A stretch of 64,000 bases of DNA, taken from the NCBI GenBank assembly GCA_963969595.1, contig OZ018418.1, positions 8,437,001 to 8,501,000 on the forward strand, in the 5' to 3' direction. The position numbers and the translations under genes are program-made. The notes beneath the pieces are model-generated. The model ran no database searches. It saw only the letters and a program-made list of their open reading frames with translations, and was not told the origin of the DNA. Below, piece by piece: positions 24,401 through 35,013 of this stretch (the first letter of the stretch is position 1; the number at the start of each line of letters is the position of its first letter). This stretch comes from Neckera pumila. Its lineage: Eukaryota; Streptophyta; Bryopsida; Hypnales; Neckeraceae.

Positions 24401-25016
24401 TGTGAGTCCGGAACTCAGGAAGGATTTTTGTGCGGAGGTAAGCAACCGCTAGTGGAATATTCCCCATCTTAGGAAGGCCTGCCAACTGCCGGATCAATCT
24501 AGGTTTTAGAACATGCACGTCTCAACCGATTCTGGGTGCTTTGATATGTCGTTGACTCATTGTAATAAAGGTGTTAGGAATTCATTTTTGAGTGACCTGC
24601 TTTCCGGAAAGGCCTTTTGAGAAGCTATGAGGATTGTTTTCATTCTCTTTCCTATTACAAATTGGAAGCAGTTTTGTATGTATTTGTGTTTGAATGTGAG
24701 AGTTACAAGTGGTGAAGTCCCTACCCCTTTGGAAAGACCAACAATGGCATCCCTGAGGGTAAAATAGGGGTATATAAAACCAGAGTGTGACTAAATGTAA
24801 CTCCAATCCGAACAAGGACAGATCCAAATTGGAATCCGGAAGGAAGAGTTATCCAGAAAGAGAGCATAGACATGATTGCTTGGGTATTTATGGTGAGATC
24901 CAGACATTTATTAGTTTGTGATAATGTAGTAGAATTCCTTGGGACGATATTTCGTGTTATCTTGGCACATTTTGTATTAAGCATACTTACGCCTGGACTG
25001 CGCATATAGCATGCAC
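21490..25016 (+). mobile_element. LTR-type insertion A, 3517 bp, TSD TGCAC
   Basis: The insertion proper is 21495-25011. The 5-bp direct repeat TGCAC flanks it at 21490-21494 and 25012-25016. It begins TATGGGAATAC (the relatives begin TGTGG) and ends TATAGCA, shortly after the family's conserved 3' block (GGGACGATATTTCG, TTGGCACATTTT, ACTTACGCC). Joining the flanks through one TSD copy restores an open minus-strand frame in the zinc-finger/Ulp1 gene, so the insertion post-dates that gene. No second LTR and no reverse transcriptase, integrase or RNase H frame is inside. The structure is therefore that of a lone long LTR carrying an ORF, or of an unusual non-autonomous element. Confidence 0.8.
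21961..23900 (+). pseudogene. LTR-borne coiled-coil protein ORF, unit A
   Basis: Starts at ATG 21961 and stays in one frame to about 23550, interrupted only by TAG 22021, TAA 22609, TAG 22654, TAG 23272 and TAG 23353. A frameshift follows near 23550, and the tail ends at TAG near 23896. The N-terminal ~200 residues hold the family core (IMYPEKPTQVT, TIFGAMEGR, VKWG, LFHLYH). The middle is charged with heptad-like Leu/Gln-rich helices, then comes the VLIDYQARVEKVFKEM block, and the C terminus is basic. The core loosely recalls the 'putative plant transposon protein' domain (Pfam Transposase_32); that link is inference. All five in-frame stops sit where Gln (CAG or CAA) would be one C-to-T step away. 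Unit A keeps TGG (Trp, 22426) where units B-D have TGA. Confidence 0.65.
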
Positions 25017-27122
25017 CGCACAGGGCCCTTCCGCAACGCGTTGCAAATGCATCCAGGTGTTCTCTTTCACTACGAATGCCTTGACAGAAGGAGCTGTCTC
25101 CGTAGGCACGTCCCCCCCTCCTCCCAAGCACGCATCCGGAGCCCTTTCGTTGCAAGGACGCAACATCCTATTTTGGCGCAGGTATTGGAGGCTGCAGTTG
25201 GTAATTGTTTTGTATCGCCTCCTCCAGTGCTCTAGGTTACTCTTCAGGCAGAATATTGCCGCCAAGTTGTTTGGACACGGGTTCATTGGCCACCCTTACA
25301 GTTGCGGTTTTAGGTTCATTGGCCATCCTTACAACTATGGTAGGCGCTGCAAGTATTACAGGGGTAGTCTTGGTCGTCTGAGCCCGTGTGTGCACCCTGA
25401 AGTCTTGGTTGTCGAGGAAAAAGGTAACCATCTTCGCTATTTGTCACTGCTTCTCATTTTTTGGAGTCTGTTCCTCCGCACGAACCGTCTCAGCCAGCGT
25501 TGCCTTCTTCGCAAGTCCATCGCGACGTAATTGCCTGTCTATGGGGTCGTCATCACTGTCCGAAAGCTTTGTTGGGGTCTAGAAAGTGACTGTCTCAAGA
25601 AAAGTATCTGGCACAGCCGAAGTCCGCTTCATTTCCTTCCCAACGTTTTCCGCTGCCACCTCGCTAGTTGCCAGACTTCCAGTGTGCGACCTCAGCTTTG
25701 TCCGCTGTGCACTGCCAATGTTGAAGTCCTCGGTGTCATCGTCCGCTTCATGTTGAGGAACATTAGTTTCTGCCTCATTTGCGCTTTTGGAGAGGCAAAC
25801 CACATTCTCTTCAACCTTGCTTTCCTTCCCCTTCCTTATCATTTTGCTTACTTTACTCCAACCAATGCCAAGGTCCGGGTAAGGCAGCAGGCGCTTTGGG
25901 TTCCCCTCATCCTCTTGCACCGCGGGACATTGGGAATCCCACCGGTGTCTGTTCAGTCACATCTTGTTCGGGAATGTCTTGTCACCACAGTGCATGCACT
26001 GGAAGAACTTCCGCCTCTCATTATCCGGCTTATGGTAGTCCGTTGCGATCCGCGGCATGCACTCCATCAAGAGCGACATGAAGTTCTCTTGGGTGGTGTA
26101 GTTCACCTCAAAGGTGCGTTTGTTGATTGTCACCGATGACCAGAAACCCGGCTTCTTCGGCTGCTGGGGTCTTGGCTCGTCCCTTTTTTTTCCCCTGTCG
26201 TCCTACAACACCACAAACACAACACGGTTTAGTCCCCCGACCCAGCCCCCAAGAATGTGGGACTCTATGGTACTGTGTCCCTCTTCTGAACTTGCACTCC
26301 CCTGCATTCGATTTCTACTTTTTAAGCGTTCCAGTTGACCTTCCTGCCTGTCAAAGCCAAAATCCAAAATGGGAGCATGTACTTGGAAGTCATTGGACAC
26401 CGTATAGTTGGTGCCACTGTCCGATTCAGCTGGTCCCTCTACTTTTGCAGCCTTGCGCACCCGCCTCGCGTTATTCGTCCGCGCCAAGTTGCAACAAAAA
26501 GTTTCCTTCACCCCGACGGAGGCGAAGCTGAACCAATTCCGATATCCAATGACCTCACTCCACCAAAACACTAGCCTATAGCTGTAGTATCTGTTAGGGT
26601 ACCTTGCGCGAACCTTGCACTCAATCAAACGAGGTGCGTTTAGTGCCTCCAAACATGCTGACCTTGGGATTTTAAAAAAACAAAATTGGGAATGCGACCT
26701 CAGCCTCGCTAATGTTCTAAAACTAGAAAGTCCAAAATCCCTACTGCTCACCCTCTGTGCTCTGTCATCTCTGTTGGACTCTCCATATATATACTACACT
26801 TCAATCCTAAACGCTGAGCACTACGGAGTTTCTAAACTCTCATCAAACCAAAACCAGCTCCCCGACCATCTCTATTGCTGAGCCTCGAAGACCTTCTGTT
26901 CCCTAAATTTCCTAAGCGCGCCCATCCGCTCAGCCTCGAAGGCACCCACCCGGGCACTCACATAGACCCAACAGCTATCCACCCACTCGCACACGCAGTT
27001 CAGCGAAAACGAGGAGTTACAATGAAATAGGATTTTGCTTACCTCCTACTGCGCCAACTTTGTGTTTGCGTCCACAGATCGCCACTCCGGAGGTGACCTG
27101 TTCTTCGAGGTGCCCATAATTC
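25012..27122 (-). pseudogene. 5' half of zinc-finger/Ulp1 gene: C2HC zinc-finger region
   Basis: Minus-strand exons upstream of insertion A. A likely start is ATG 27122 (ATTATGGGCACC). The exon ends at a GAG|GTAAGC donor near 27040 and contains one in-frame TAG. A second exon (about 27005-26875) encodes a conserved-looking CVCEWVDSCWVYV segment. Later exons cover 26660-26220, then 26205-25240 after a TTGTAG|GACGAC acceptor. The last holds a Cys-X2-Cys...His...Cys finger (CMHCGDKTF, NRHRWDSQC; about 25960-26010) with a TGA inside it. Acidic and Ser/Asp-rich stretches follow, with stops near 25579, 25468 and 25237 and a one-base slip in a G run near 25110. The frame then enters the Ulp1 half once insertion A is removed. 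Zinc finger plus C48 protease in one gene suggests a transposon protein. Confidence 0.55.
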
Positions 27123-29129
27123 CACCCTACGCCTCCCTCGCAAATGATGGCAGCACTCGATGGCTGAACTCGATGCCGCCGGGTCCGCACTAAACTACTT
27201 GCTCTATGGCCTGAAACCCTACACACGCCTGAAAACCCTCACGCTCGCCTAAACCGCTAATCCCACTAAACCTTAAAATACACGTTGTTCATGCACAAAT
27301 CTTGTCCTCGCCAACATAGTTCAGCACGTGAACCAAACACGCAGGAAGAAGGTGCCCAAACTCAGCGCCGGGAACTTAAAACACTGCACTTGTTTGTGGA
27401 AAAGAAGAAGATACTTGTCAAAGGATGAAGTGGTTGGATCAGAAGGCCCCGAAGCTGGAAAGCCGAACGTGGATTCTGACGTCTCGAAGACCCAAACCGT
27501 CACCCAAATCCATCCGAAGCTGAAATCGAGGCAAACTTCCGATTCTAGATACTGAAGAACCTCCACATGTCACGAAACACAAGACAAGGCAATGATTCCC
27601 TTTGCAGATTCGGATTCTTTTAATTAGAACGGGCTATGATAATTTAGCCAAAATTTAACTTCACCGTGATGTTTTGGAGATTTAAATTTATGGCCCAAAG
27701 CCATCTCGTCCAACCATCATTACTCTAAACTAACTTACAAACAATGATTTCAAAATTGGACATATTAATGTGTTTCATAATAAAACAAATTTTGCAGAGC
27801 ATTGGAAATAGCCCTTGCCCTCTACTAACCCTAATCCTTTATTTTTTGGAAGGTGATATCTGAATCCTTTATTCATTTTTTACATTTTTAAGTATATCAA
27901 CATCAAATTCTTCCTGAAACACAATTTTTATTTTACTTCTATCAATATATTATTTATGTATAGTATTTTAATTCTTTTTTTGTATCCCAAAATTTTTTTG
28001 GTGAAAACAAGTTAATCTATATTAATACATTTTGACCACCACTATCTAGTCTTTAAAAGATGAAACCCAAAGTCACAGCCCTAAGCCCTCAAAAGACTAT
28101 GTTGTTTCCTCTAGTTCTATAAATGTCATCTAAATTGCACGCGAGCCTAAATTTTTAATAAGTTGTATGAATTTTGTCTGAATTGTAATCGTATAAAATC
28201 AACCGCCTTATATTTGAGATCAACTTATTTCTTGCATTGAATTAAAACTTTACTTTTATCAGAATATTTTTCATATGTAGCTTTTTAACCCTTTTTTCCT
28301 ATATTCAGATATTTGTTTTATTTGTTCCAATTTACACTGGCCTATTAATATATTTAGACTCTTCTAGTCATGTCTTCGAAAGATGAATCCTAAAACACTC
28401 GCCCGTGCGGCCTACAATAATATATCTTGGCCAGGCAGTTGGATTATACGTCCTGACCATGAGAGACCCTAAACCCAAAAAGTAATTTGAAGTCTTTTAA
28501 TCTTCTTTTTACATTTCAAATCTAAAAAAGTGATGCTTACACTAAACCTCATTGAAGGGACTACCTAACATAAACGGCAATCAATTTATGGCTTCAAAAA
28601 ATGTCCTCATTGATTTTAAACTATGGTAATTTCTAATTTGATTTTGCAAGTTGGTGATCTAATGTATTTGAGACTCAGTTGTAGGAGTCCTGAACACTAT
28701 AGAAAATAAATATTGCACCGGACACACTTTTCCATGAATCTCACCCCTCCAAAAATTCAGAATCTACCCTAAACCGAAATCCCCTTTTTGCACATTCAGT
28801 TGATCACTGAAATTATCTTTTGCAAAACAACCTCAATAATATACCAAAAAGTATGTAATATTTTATTGTAATGATCAAATTGATTACAGACCCATTTTCT
28901 TTTCTGGGTCATTTGGGTGTTAACCTCTAGGAGGTAGAGATTCTGTTTTGCCCTAAACCACTTTGAAACTAACACTTTGGACACACGTACATGTCTCATC
29001 TTGGATCCTGTTTTAATTTGAGAATTTGGTAAAGGAATTCCAAATTATCTCCCTTGGACATTGCAGTATATTAGCATAATCATTCTTCCAAAATGCCTTC
29101 TTGGCCTTGCACAAGACTATTCCGTTGCA
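27123..29129. other. AT-rich non-coding region
   Basis: Upstream of the zinc-finger gene start. The first ~450 bp are less AT-rich and may hold its promoter or an unrelated 75-codon basic frame (27328-27555, +), for which I see no domain. From about 27600 the sequence is AT-rich without ORFs or clear repeats. Confidence 0.4.
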
Positions 29130-29670
29130 GTTCACAAGCTTACATTTGAATGAGTTAAATCAGTTAAATCAGTTAAGTGGTGGTTATTCCACATTTTCAT
29201 TCTTACAGCATATTTGGTAAATATTATAAAAATGTACTAAAATCCAAAAATTGTAAACATAAAAGAACAAAACGGATTGTATTATTCTCCAAAAGTATAA
29301 GACTAATCAATTGTAATTCACAAGCTTACATTTAAATCAATTAAATCAATTAAATCCGTAAAGTGGTGGTTATTCCACCGTTTTATTTTTATAGCATATT
29401 TTCTACACGCTGTAAAAATGTCCCGAAATTCAAAAATAGTAAAACATAAAAGAACAAAACAAGTTGTATTATTCTCCAAAAGTACAAGACCAATCAGTTG
29501 TAGTTCACATGTAAATGAGTTTGATGAGTTAAATCACTTAAATGGTGGTTATCCCACCATCTCATTCTCTAAAGCAAATTCCCTATATACTTGCAAAATG
29601 TCCTATCATTTAGAAATCATAGAATATATAAGCACACAATGGGTTGTATTATTGTAGGAAGTACTAGAAA
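29130..29670. repeat. Tandem triplication, ~185 bp unit
   Basis: Three successive diverged copies start near 29130, 29316 and 29503. Each has TTCACAAGCTTACAT (or a decayed form), GTTAAATCA-type repeats, GTGGTGGTTATTCCAC, AAAATGTC-like words, ACATAAAAGAACAAAAC and TGTATTATTCTCCAAAAGTA in the same order. The third copy is the most diverged. The short TTAAATCA stutter inside the unit is itself repeated. No coding role. Confidence 0.75.
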
Positions 29671-30669
29671 ATGCTTACGCACACTAATTATGAAATTCTA
29701 AATCCATTGATTCTACATATTTGTAATGTTGTAATAAACCATATCATTAAAGTCTTTGTTTTTATCCCCTAAATATCCCGCTTCTAAAATAAATGATTTT
29801 AAACCGCGAAGCTAATTTTATTATGAAGACTTCAAAACTAACTAAAAATCATAACAATCTCATGATTTTTTGGATATAAATCAGAATGAAAGAGGTCACA
29901 GATTTACACGCTTCGTAAAAGTTCTCCAAAAATTTAATTTGTAGCGAGCTAATCTGAACTAAACAATATTGATATGTTGCTAGGTCATTTATGGTTAAAT
30001 AGCTTTTCCAATTCACCTTTGAAAATAGCAATCATAATTTCTAATACAAATTTCCAAAGTGAGCACTTGAAAACCATCTACAGTTAAACACTTGTAATAA
30101 AATGTTGTAAAGTGATTGACAGTGTTACAAAATCTCACCATTGCTACCAAGGGTATCACTTTAATGTCTGCAATGTGCGTGTCATTGCTTGCAATGCACG
30201 TACCACTCCGGGATAACTGTTGATGTCAGTCTTATTCCATCTCATTCACTGTATGTAGGAATGTCTCATCATCCTAAACCGCTTACCTTACCAGAATTAT
30301 GCATTTGCAATGGTTTCTAATTAGCTTGATGCCTTGTAAAATGTGAAATGCCTAATCAAGTAAACCCTTAAATGGGTAGAACAAGTTGGAAAGGCTCGCA
30401 TGAAGGAATAGAAAAAGTCGACGGCCTCTGCGAAAATGTTCTCTGCCAATAGCTAGAAAAAGTGGGAGGAACAATTTACAAACGCAGTGCATATTTGTCC
30501 CACGCAAGACAAATGTGTTATATTTTCATTGGTGCCTCATATATTATCCTGCGCCTAACTGGCAAAGGCGTTAATAAGTATGGGCATGGATGTTGTCCAT
30601 CAAATTTTGAAACCGCATTCCTTCTCTAATGCAGCTCCTTCTCTAAATGCAGCTCTTCGAAACTCATCA

Positions 30670-31415
30670 ACCAAAGTTAAAGTTTTAGTTCTTACTCCAT
30701 AAGCGATAGCACTGAAGATGGACAAGTATACTGCCGTTCACAATCATTGGTGTATCATCTGGCATTTCATTAATAAAGACACCCCATCCTCTACTGTCTC
30801 CAGAATGTGCGGTGTAACAATGTGCTTGCAAATTTGAATTGCATAATGTATGTAATTCATAAAAACAGTTTCCGAACACAAATGACATGATAGTAGAAAG
30901 TAACGGGTCATATTATCACAGGAAACATCAGTTGTAACACTTTGATTCCATGAACCCGGATGCAATTCTTCGGGACTCCTAAATCCAAGTTAAAGTTGTA
31001 ATTCTTACTCTATAAGCGATATGACCGCAGATTAACAAATATATCGTCTATCACAATCATTGGTGCATCATTTGGCATTTCATATAATAAGAACACTTCA
31101 CCCTCAACCAACTCCAAAATGTGCGATGTAACAACGTGCTTGCAGATTTCAATTGCACAATGTATTTAATTTATGAAAACAATTTTTGAACCACTACAAG
31201 GGAGTAGTGTCAATTTGGACATTTTTTTGTCAATTTTTTGTCAATTTGGACATTTTCTAACAGAATTATGTCAATTCGGACATTTTAGTCAATTAGGACG
31301 TGTAAATTTGAACGTAGTTCTCTTGTAGTGAACACAAATGACCTGCCACAAATGAATTCCATGATAGTAGAAAGTAACGGCTCATATTATCACAGGAAAC
31401 ACTAGTTGTAACGGA
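30670..31415. repeat. Tandem duplication (~270 bp unit), second copy carrying a MITE
   Basis: Copy 1 (about 30670-30935) and copy 2 (about 30982-31415) share AAGTTAAAGTT, CATAAGCGATA-like, CACAATCATTGGTG, AATGTGCG, GTGTAACAA, GTGCTTGCA, GAACACAAATGAC, ATGATAGTAGAAAGTAACGG, CTCATATTATCACAGGAAAC and GTTGTAAC in order. Copy 2 is longer because of the 139-bp element at 31192-31330 and a small extra segment after it. Confidence 0.8.
31189..31333. mobile_element. CACTA-type MITE, 139 bp, TSD AAC
   Basis: The element is 31192-31330. It begins CACTACAAGGGAG and ends CTCTTGTAGTG, so the termini are inverted repeats of the CACTA (En/Spm) type, and it is flanked by AAC on both sides, the 3-bp target duplication expected for that superfamily. 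The interior has four AT-rich copies of a TGTCAATTTGGACATTTT-like word. The other copy of the local duplication (near 30865-30875) has the uninterrupted GAACACAAATGAC, a natural empty site. It has no coding capacity and must be moved in trans. Confidence 0.85.
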
Positions 31416-31739
31416 TTCTACATGAGGTTGTAATATGCAACACCCTAAACCATAAATGAATGTCAATATGCACGAATCCCTTCATTTGTGAGGCAGCTTT
31501 GCTAACTAGAGGCTCTAATGACAACAACATAATCTAAACCACAAAAATAATTGGCACTTTTGTAATATTGCAACCAGATGCCGTAGACGTGGCATTAATT
31601 AAAAACCCTTTGATCTTTGAATCATGGACCCTGAACACATTATGATATTCATTTCACTTTAGAAAGAAGTAGAAGGCAGTCATGAAATCCACTCTTCTCT
31701 CAAATTTGATGTCAAAACAATGCGCTATGTTCTATTAGT

Positions 31740-33905
31740 TTATTGAAGTTTCACAGTATATATTTATTTATTTAAGATCGTATGAATGTAAGTTGTACTT
31801 AGTTATGTACATATTTGTATATATATTTTTATGTATTCATTAGTTTAGTCATTTCATTGTTTATTTATTTATTCAAAGTTGTGTTTATGTATTTACAACC
31901 CAAATACATGTAAACATTTATTTATTTATGTATATATGTATTTATGTATTCATAGGTTAACCGATTTCCTCTTTTATTTATTTAATGAAGTTTGTATTCT
32001 GCAAATTTGTCTATTTATGTATATATGTATTCATAATTTTATCTTACTTATTAATTATTTATTTATTTAACCTTATTTTTATATATTTGTGTATTTATGG
32101 TTTATCCTAAATCTTTGTTTTTGTATGTAAGCATCCATATATTTTTGTATTCATTAGTTTAAGTATTTGATTGCTGATTTTTCTTCTCTAACTTGTATTT
32201 TGTTCTTTATGTATTTATGTATTTATATATTCTTGAATTTATGTATCCCTAAATTTCTTTATATAAATATTCATATATTTATATATAAATATATTTACCT
32301 ATTGAGTAGATAATTAATAAATCTGCATTTTATATTATATATTTATGTATTGATTAGTTTAGCTATTGAATAGATTATTAATTGATTACATCTTATATCA
32401 TATATTCATGTGTTTTCCTATGATTACTTTACCTATTTAATTGTGTCTTATTTTATTCAATTTTAAGGTTTAGGGCTTTATGTATTTATGTCACAATTCA
32501 TTTTTTTTTCACCCGGTAGTTTTTTAAATTTCTTTTCCGTTTCTTCATATTTATGTATGGTATTAATTTTATTGTTTATGTAGCTGTCTTTATTTACTTG
32601 GTATGTTGATTTTATTGGATTTTTTATGTCACTCTCATTATTTTATTTAAGTAACTCCAATTGTTTTTTATTATTTTTTTGTGCTTGCAAATATATCATT
32701 CTATATCAATGTGTGTTAATTCATGTATTTAGTTTGGTATAGTAAGTTTTTTTAAATTATATGGATTTCATATTTTCATTTTATTGTTTGCTAATTCCAC
32801 TTCAATTTTTTTTTGTAAATGAAGATTTTGTATACTAGTTGTTCATTTAATATCTTTGCAATGTAGCTATTAGTTGATTTTTTGATTGTAGTGGTGGTTT
32901 ATTTATTACCTTCTTAACCCCTAGATGCTTAAGTGACCATTTGCAGGTCACTAACAGAATTTGTGCAAATTTATTGGTTGGCAGAAAACACCTATTTCAA
33001 TTTTTTTTTTCTTTTACAGAAGAATTTGGATTGTCTTTCAATATTTATACCCTATACTTAGATCACTATGGTCAACTTGAAGTTATAAGTAAAATAAAAG
33101 AAATTGTTTAGATGTGCCTAGTGTTGCAAAACTTACAATTTGTGGAGATTGTTGCTTTTTGCATAAGTAAATCTTATGCATTTTTTCACTAATCAGTAGG
33201 GAGCACTCTTTTGCTCAATGGACATAAATTCACCCACTAAAGATATAATTTGTATTTCAGTTGAATTTCTCCAATTTTATGTTCAAAAATTATTTTAAGA
33301 GAATCTTAAAATAATTTCAGAAGTTTGACCGTACGAATACTTACTATTTTTTGTGCTTCAGAGAGGTTTTTTTTATGCACACTTCCCCAAATTTTGAGAA
33401 CTTGTATTTTATAACACATTGGTAGTTTCTCCAAATCCATTTGGCTTGTAGGGATTAACGTACTTATTTGGTTAATTCATTTCTGGTTAATTCATTTTTT
33501 ACTTTGTTAATGTACATGGTCATCTACTTCTTCATTTATTTGTGCAGTTGTTTATTTATTCCATTTTGAATGTATTTATGAAGTTGTTTCCTTGTTTTTG
33601 GTGTTCATTTACTACTCTCCTAATGTAGATATTAATTAATTTATTTATTTATTTTGGTGGTCGTTTATTTGTCAACCATTGAAAGTACTTATTTATTTAT
33701 TTCTAATTTAAGGAATTTTCATTGATTACAACCTTTCTGTACATATTCACTTATTTATTTATTTATTTGATTTTATGGTGGTTTATTTATGAACTTCTGA
33801 TTGTGCTTATCTTTTTATTTATTTTTAGAGGGTGTTCATTTATTATTTTTTTAAAGTAGATATTCATTTATGTTAATTTTTATTTTGTTGTTGTTTGATT
33901 TATCA
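31740..33905. repeat. TTTATTTA-rich degenerate tandem region
   Basis: A long low-complexity region of ATTTATTTAT, TGTATTTATGTAT and GGTGGTTTATTTAT words, in which a loosely repeated ~80-bp pattern ends in a CTTCTTAACGTACATATTCA-like phrase (for example 32890-32930 and 33775-33875). The same phrase recurs at 41655-41800, on the far side of unit C, next to the pure TTTA microsatellite. No supported ORF. Confidence 0.55.
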
Positions 33906-35013
33906 TGTCCGTTACGTACTTGTCGCAGCACAGGGCAAGCAAATTCCCAGTTATACTACAAAAAACCACTTTAAAGTATAACAGAGTGACTCTAAAGATC
34001 AAATCCGCGAGATTCTGTGAAGTATCTAGCCTTATTTGGTCTCTAAGCTTAATCAGTACCTATATTTCCTCTTTCGGTCCTAACACGACAATCGGAAACA
34101 CAACAACACCGAAAACTGCAATTAGACCCTCTTCTCCTTTCCCGATCCGGCCAATTTTTTGATCCGGTCTGATCAACTAACATCCGCTCTTACTCCCATC
34201 CGGTTTAATTTTACCTCTGTTTCACCATCAGAGGGTTTGCCCCTTGCTTTTGAAAGTGGCAGGCCCTTTGCTCTTTCCGTGACTTATAGTGGCTGCAGAC
34301 CCACTTCTCTATTCTTCCATTTCCTATACTAATCCGGATCCGGTTTGATCCTTCACAACAATCCAGAGAACTCTCTGGATCACCGGTCACACAAAGACCT
34401 CCCCGTACGATCCTTTCATATTACAACGACCTTAGCGCCAAGTTCCATCTGTACAAAGTCAGGCGGTTGCAAGTGAATCTGTCTGTTCCAACATCAACTA
34501 AAGTCCTTCCGTTTGCCAACTAGGGTGGCGAGATCTCTCAGGAGATCGGACACTCAACCGAATTTCCCACCCAGGAGTTCTAGCACGATTAAGGAATCCC
34601 TCCCTATCCACCTAGCCTAACAATGGCTGTCTTGCCCGGAATCCCAAACCTTAGAGATGCTGAGGAACTGAAATCCACTCCCACCTCTTTTACAACCAGC
34701 TCACTTGCACATAAGATCAAAACAAGAACACCAAAGGAAGAAATCACACCCGCACTAGCATGTACCTTCCTAACTCCTCACCACACAACCCTGCCATACA
34801 CGGGAGAGACACGCAACAAGAGGCCAAGAGAAGACATACACAAAATTTGGGTGAAAAGACTTGTAACTCTCAAGCAGGGGCTGACTTATATACAACTTGA
34901 TTACAAGGCAAAAAGGCCCTTGGAAATCCACGTTGGACATCCGAGTCCGATCCTAACCGGCCAGACCGGGTCAACATCCGATTCGATCCTAACTATCTTA
35001 CAAACATTACATT
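33906..35013 (-). mobile_element. LTR-type unit C, 3' part
   Basis: Read on the minus strand, this is the downstream part of unit C, separated from its 5' part (38646-40814) by the nested unit B. It has the family's 3' block in a diverged form (AACCCTCTGATGGTGAAACAGAGG near 34215, like the CCCTCTAAAGGTAAAACAGAGG of B) and ends at 33906 with ...TAACGGACA, an LTR-like ACA end. The flank there (TATCA) does not match the flank at the other end (TTTAG), so no TSD survives. The ORF on the plus strand (34623-35054) is a shadow. Confidence 0.6.
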
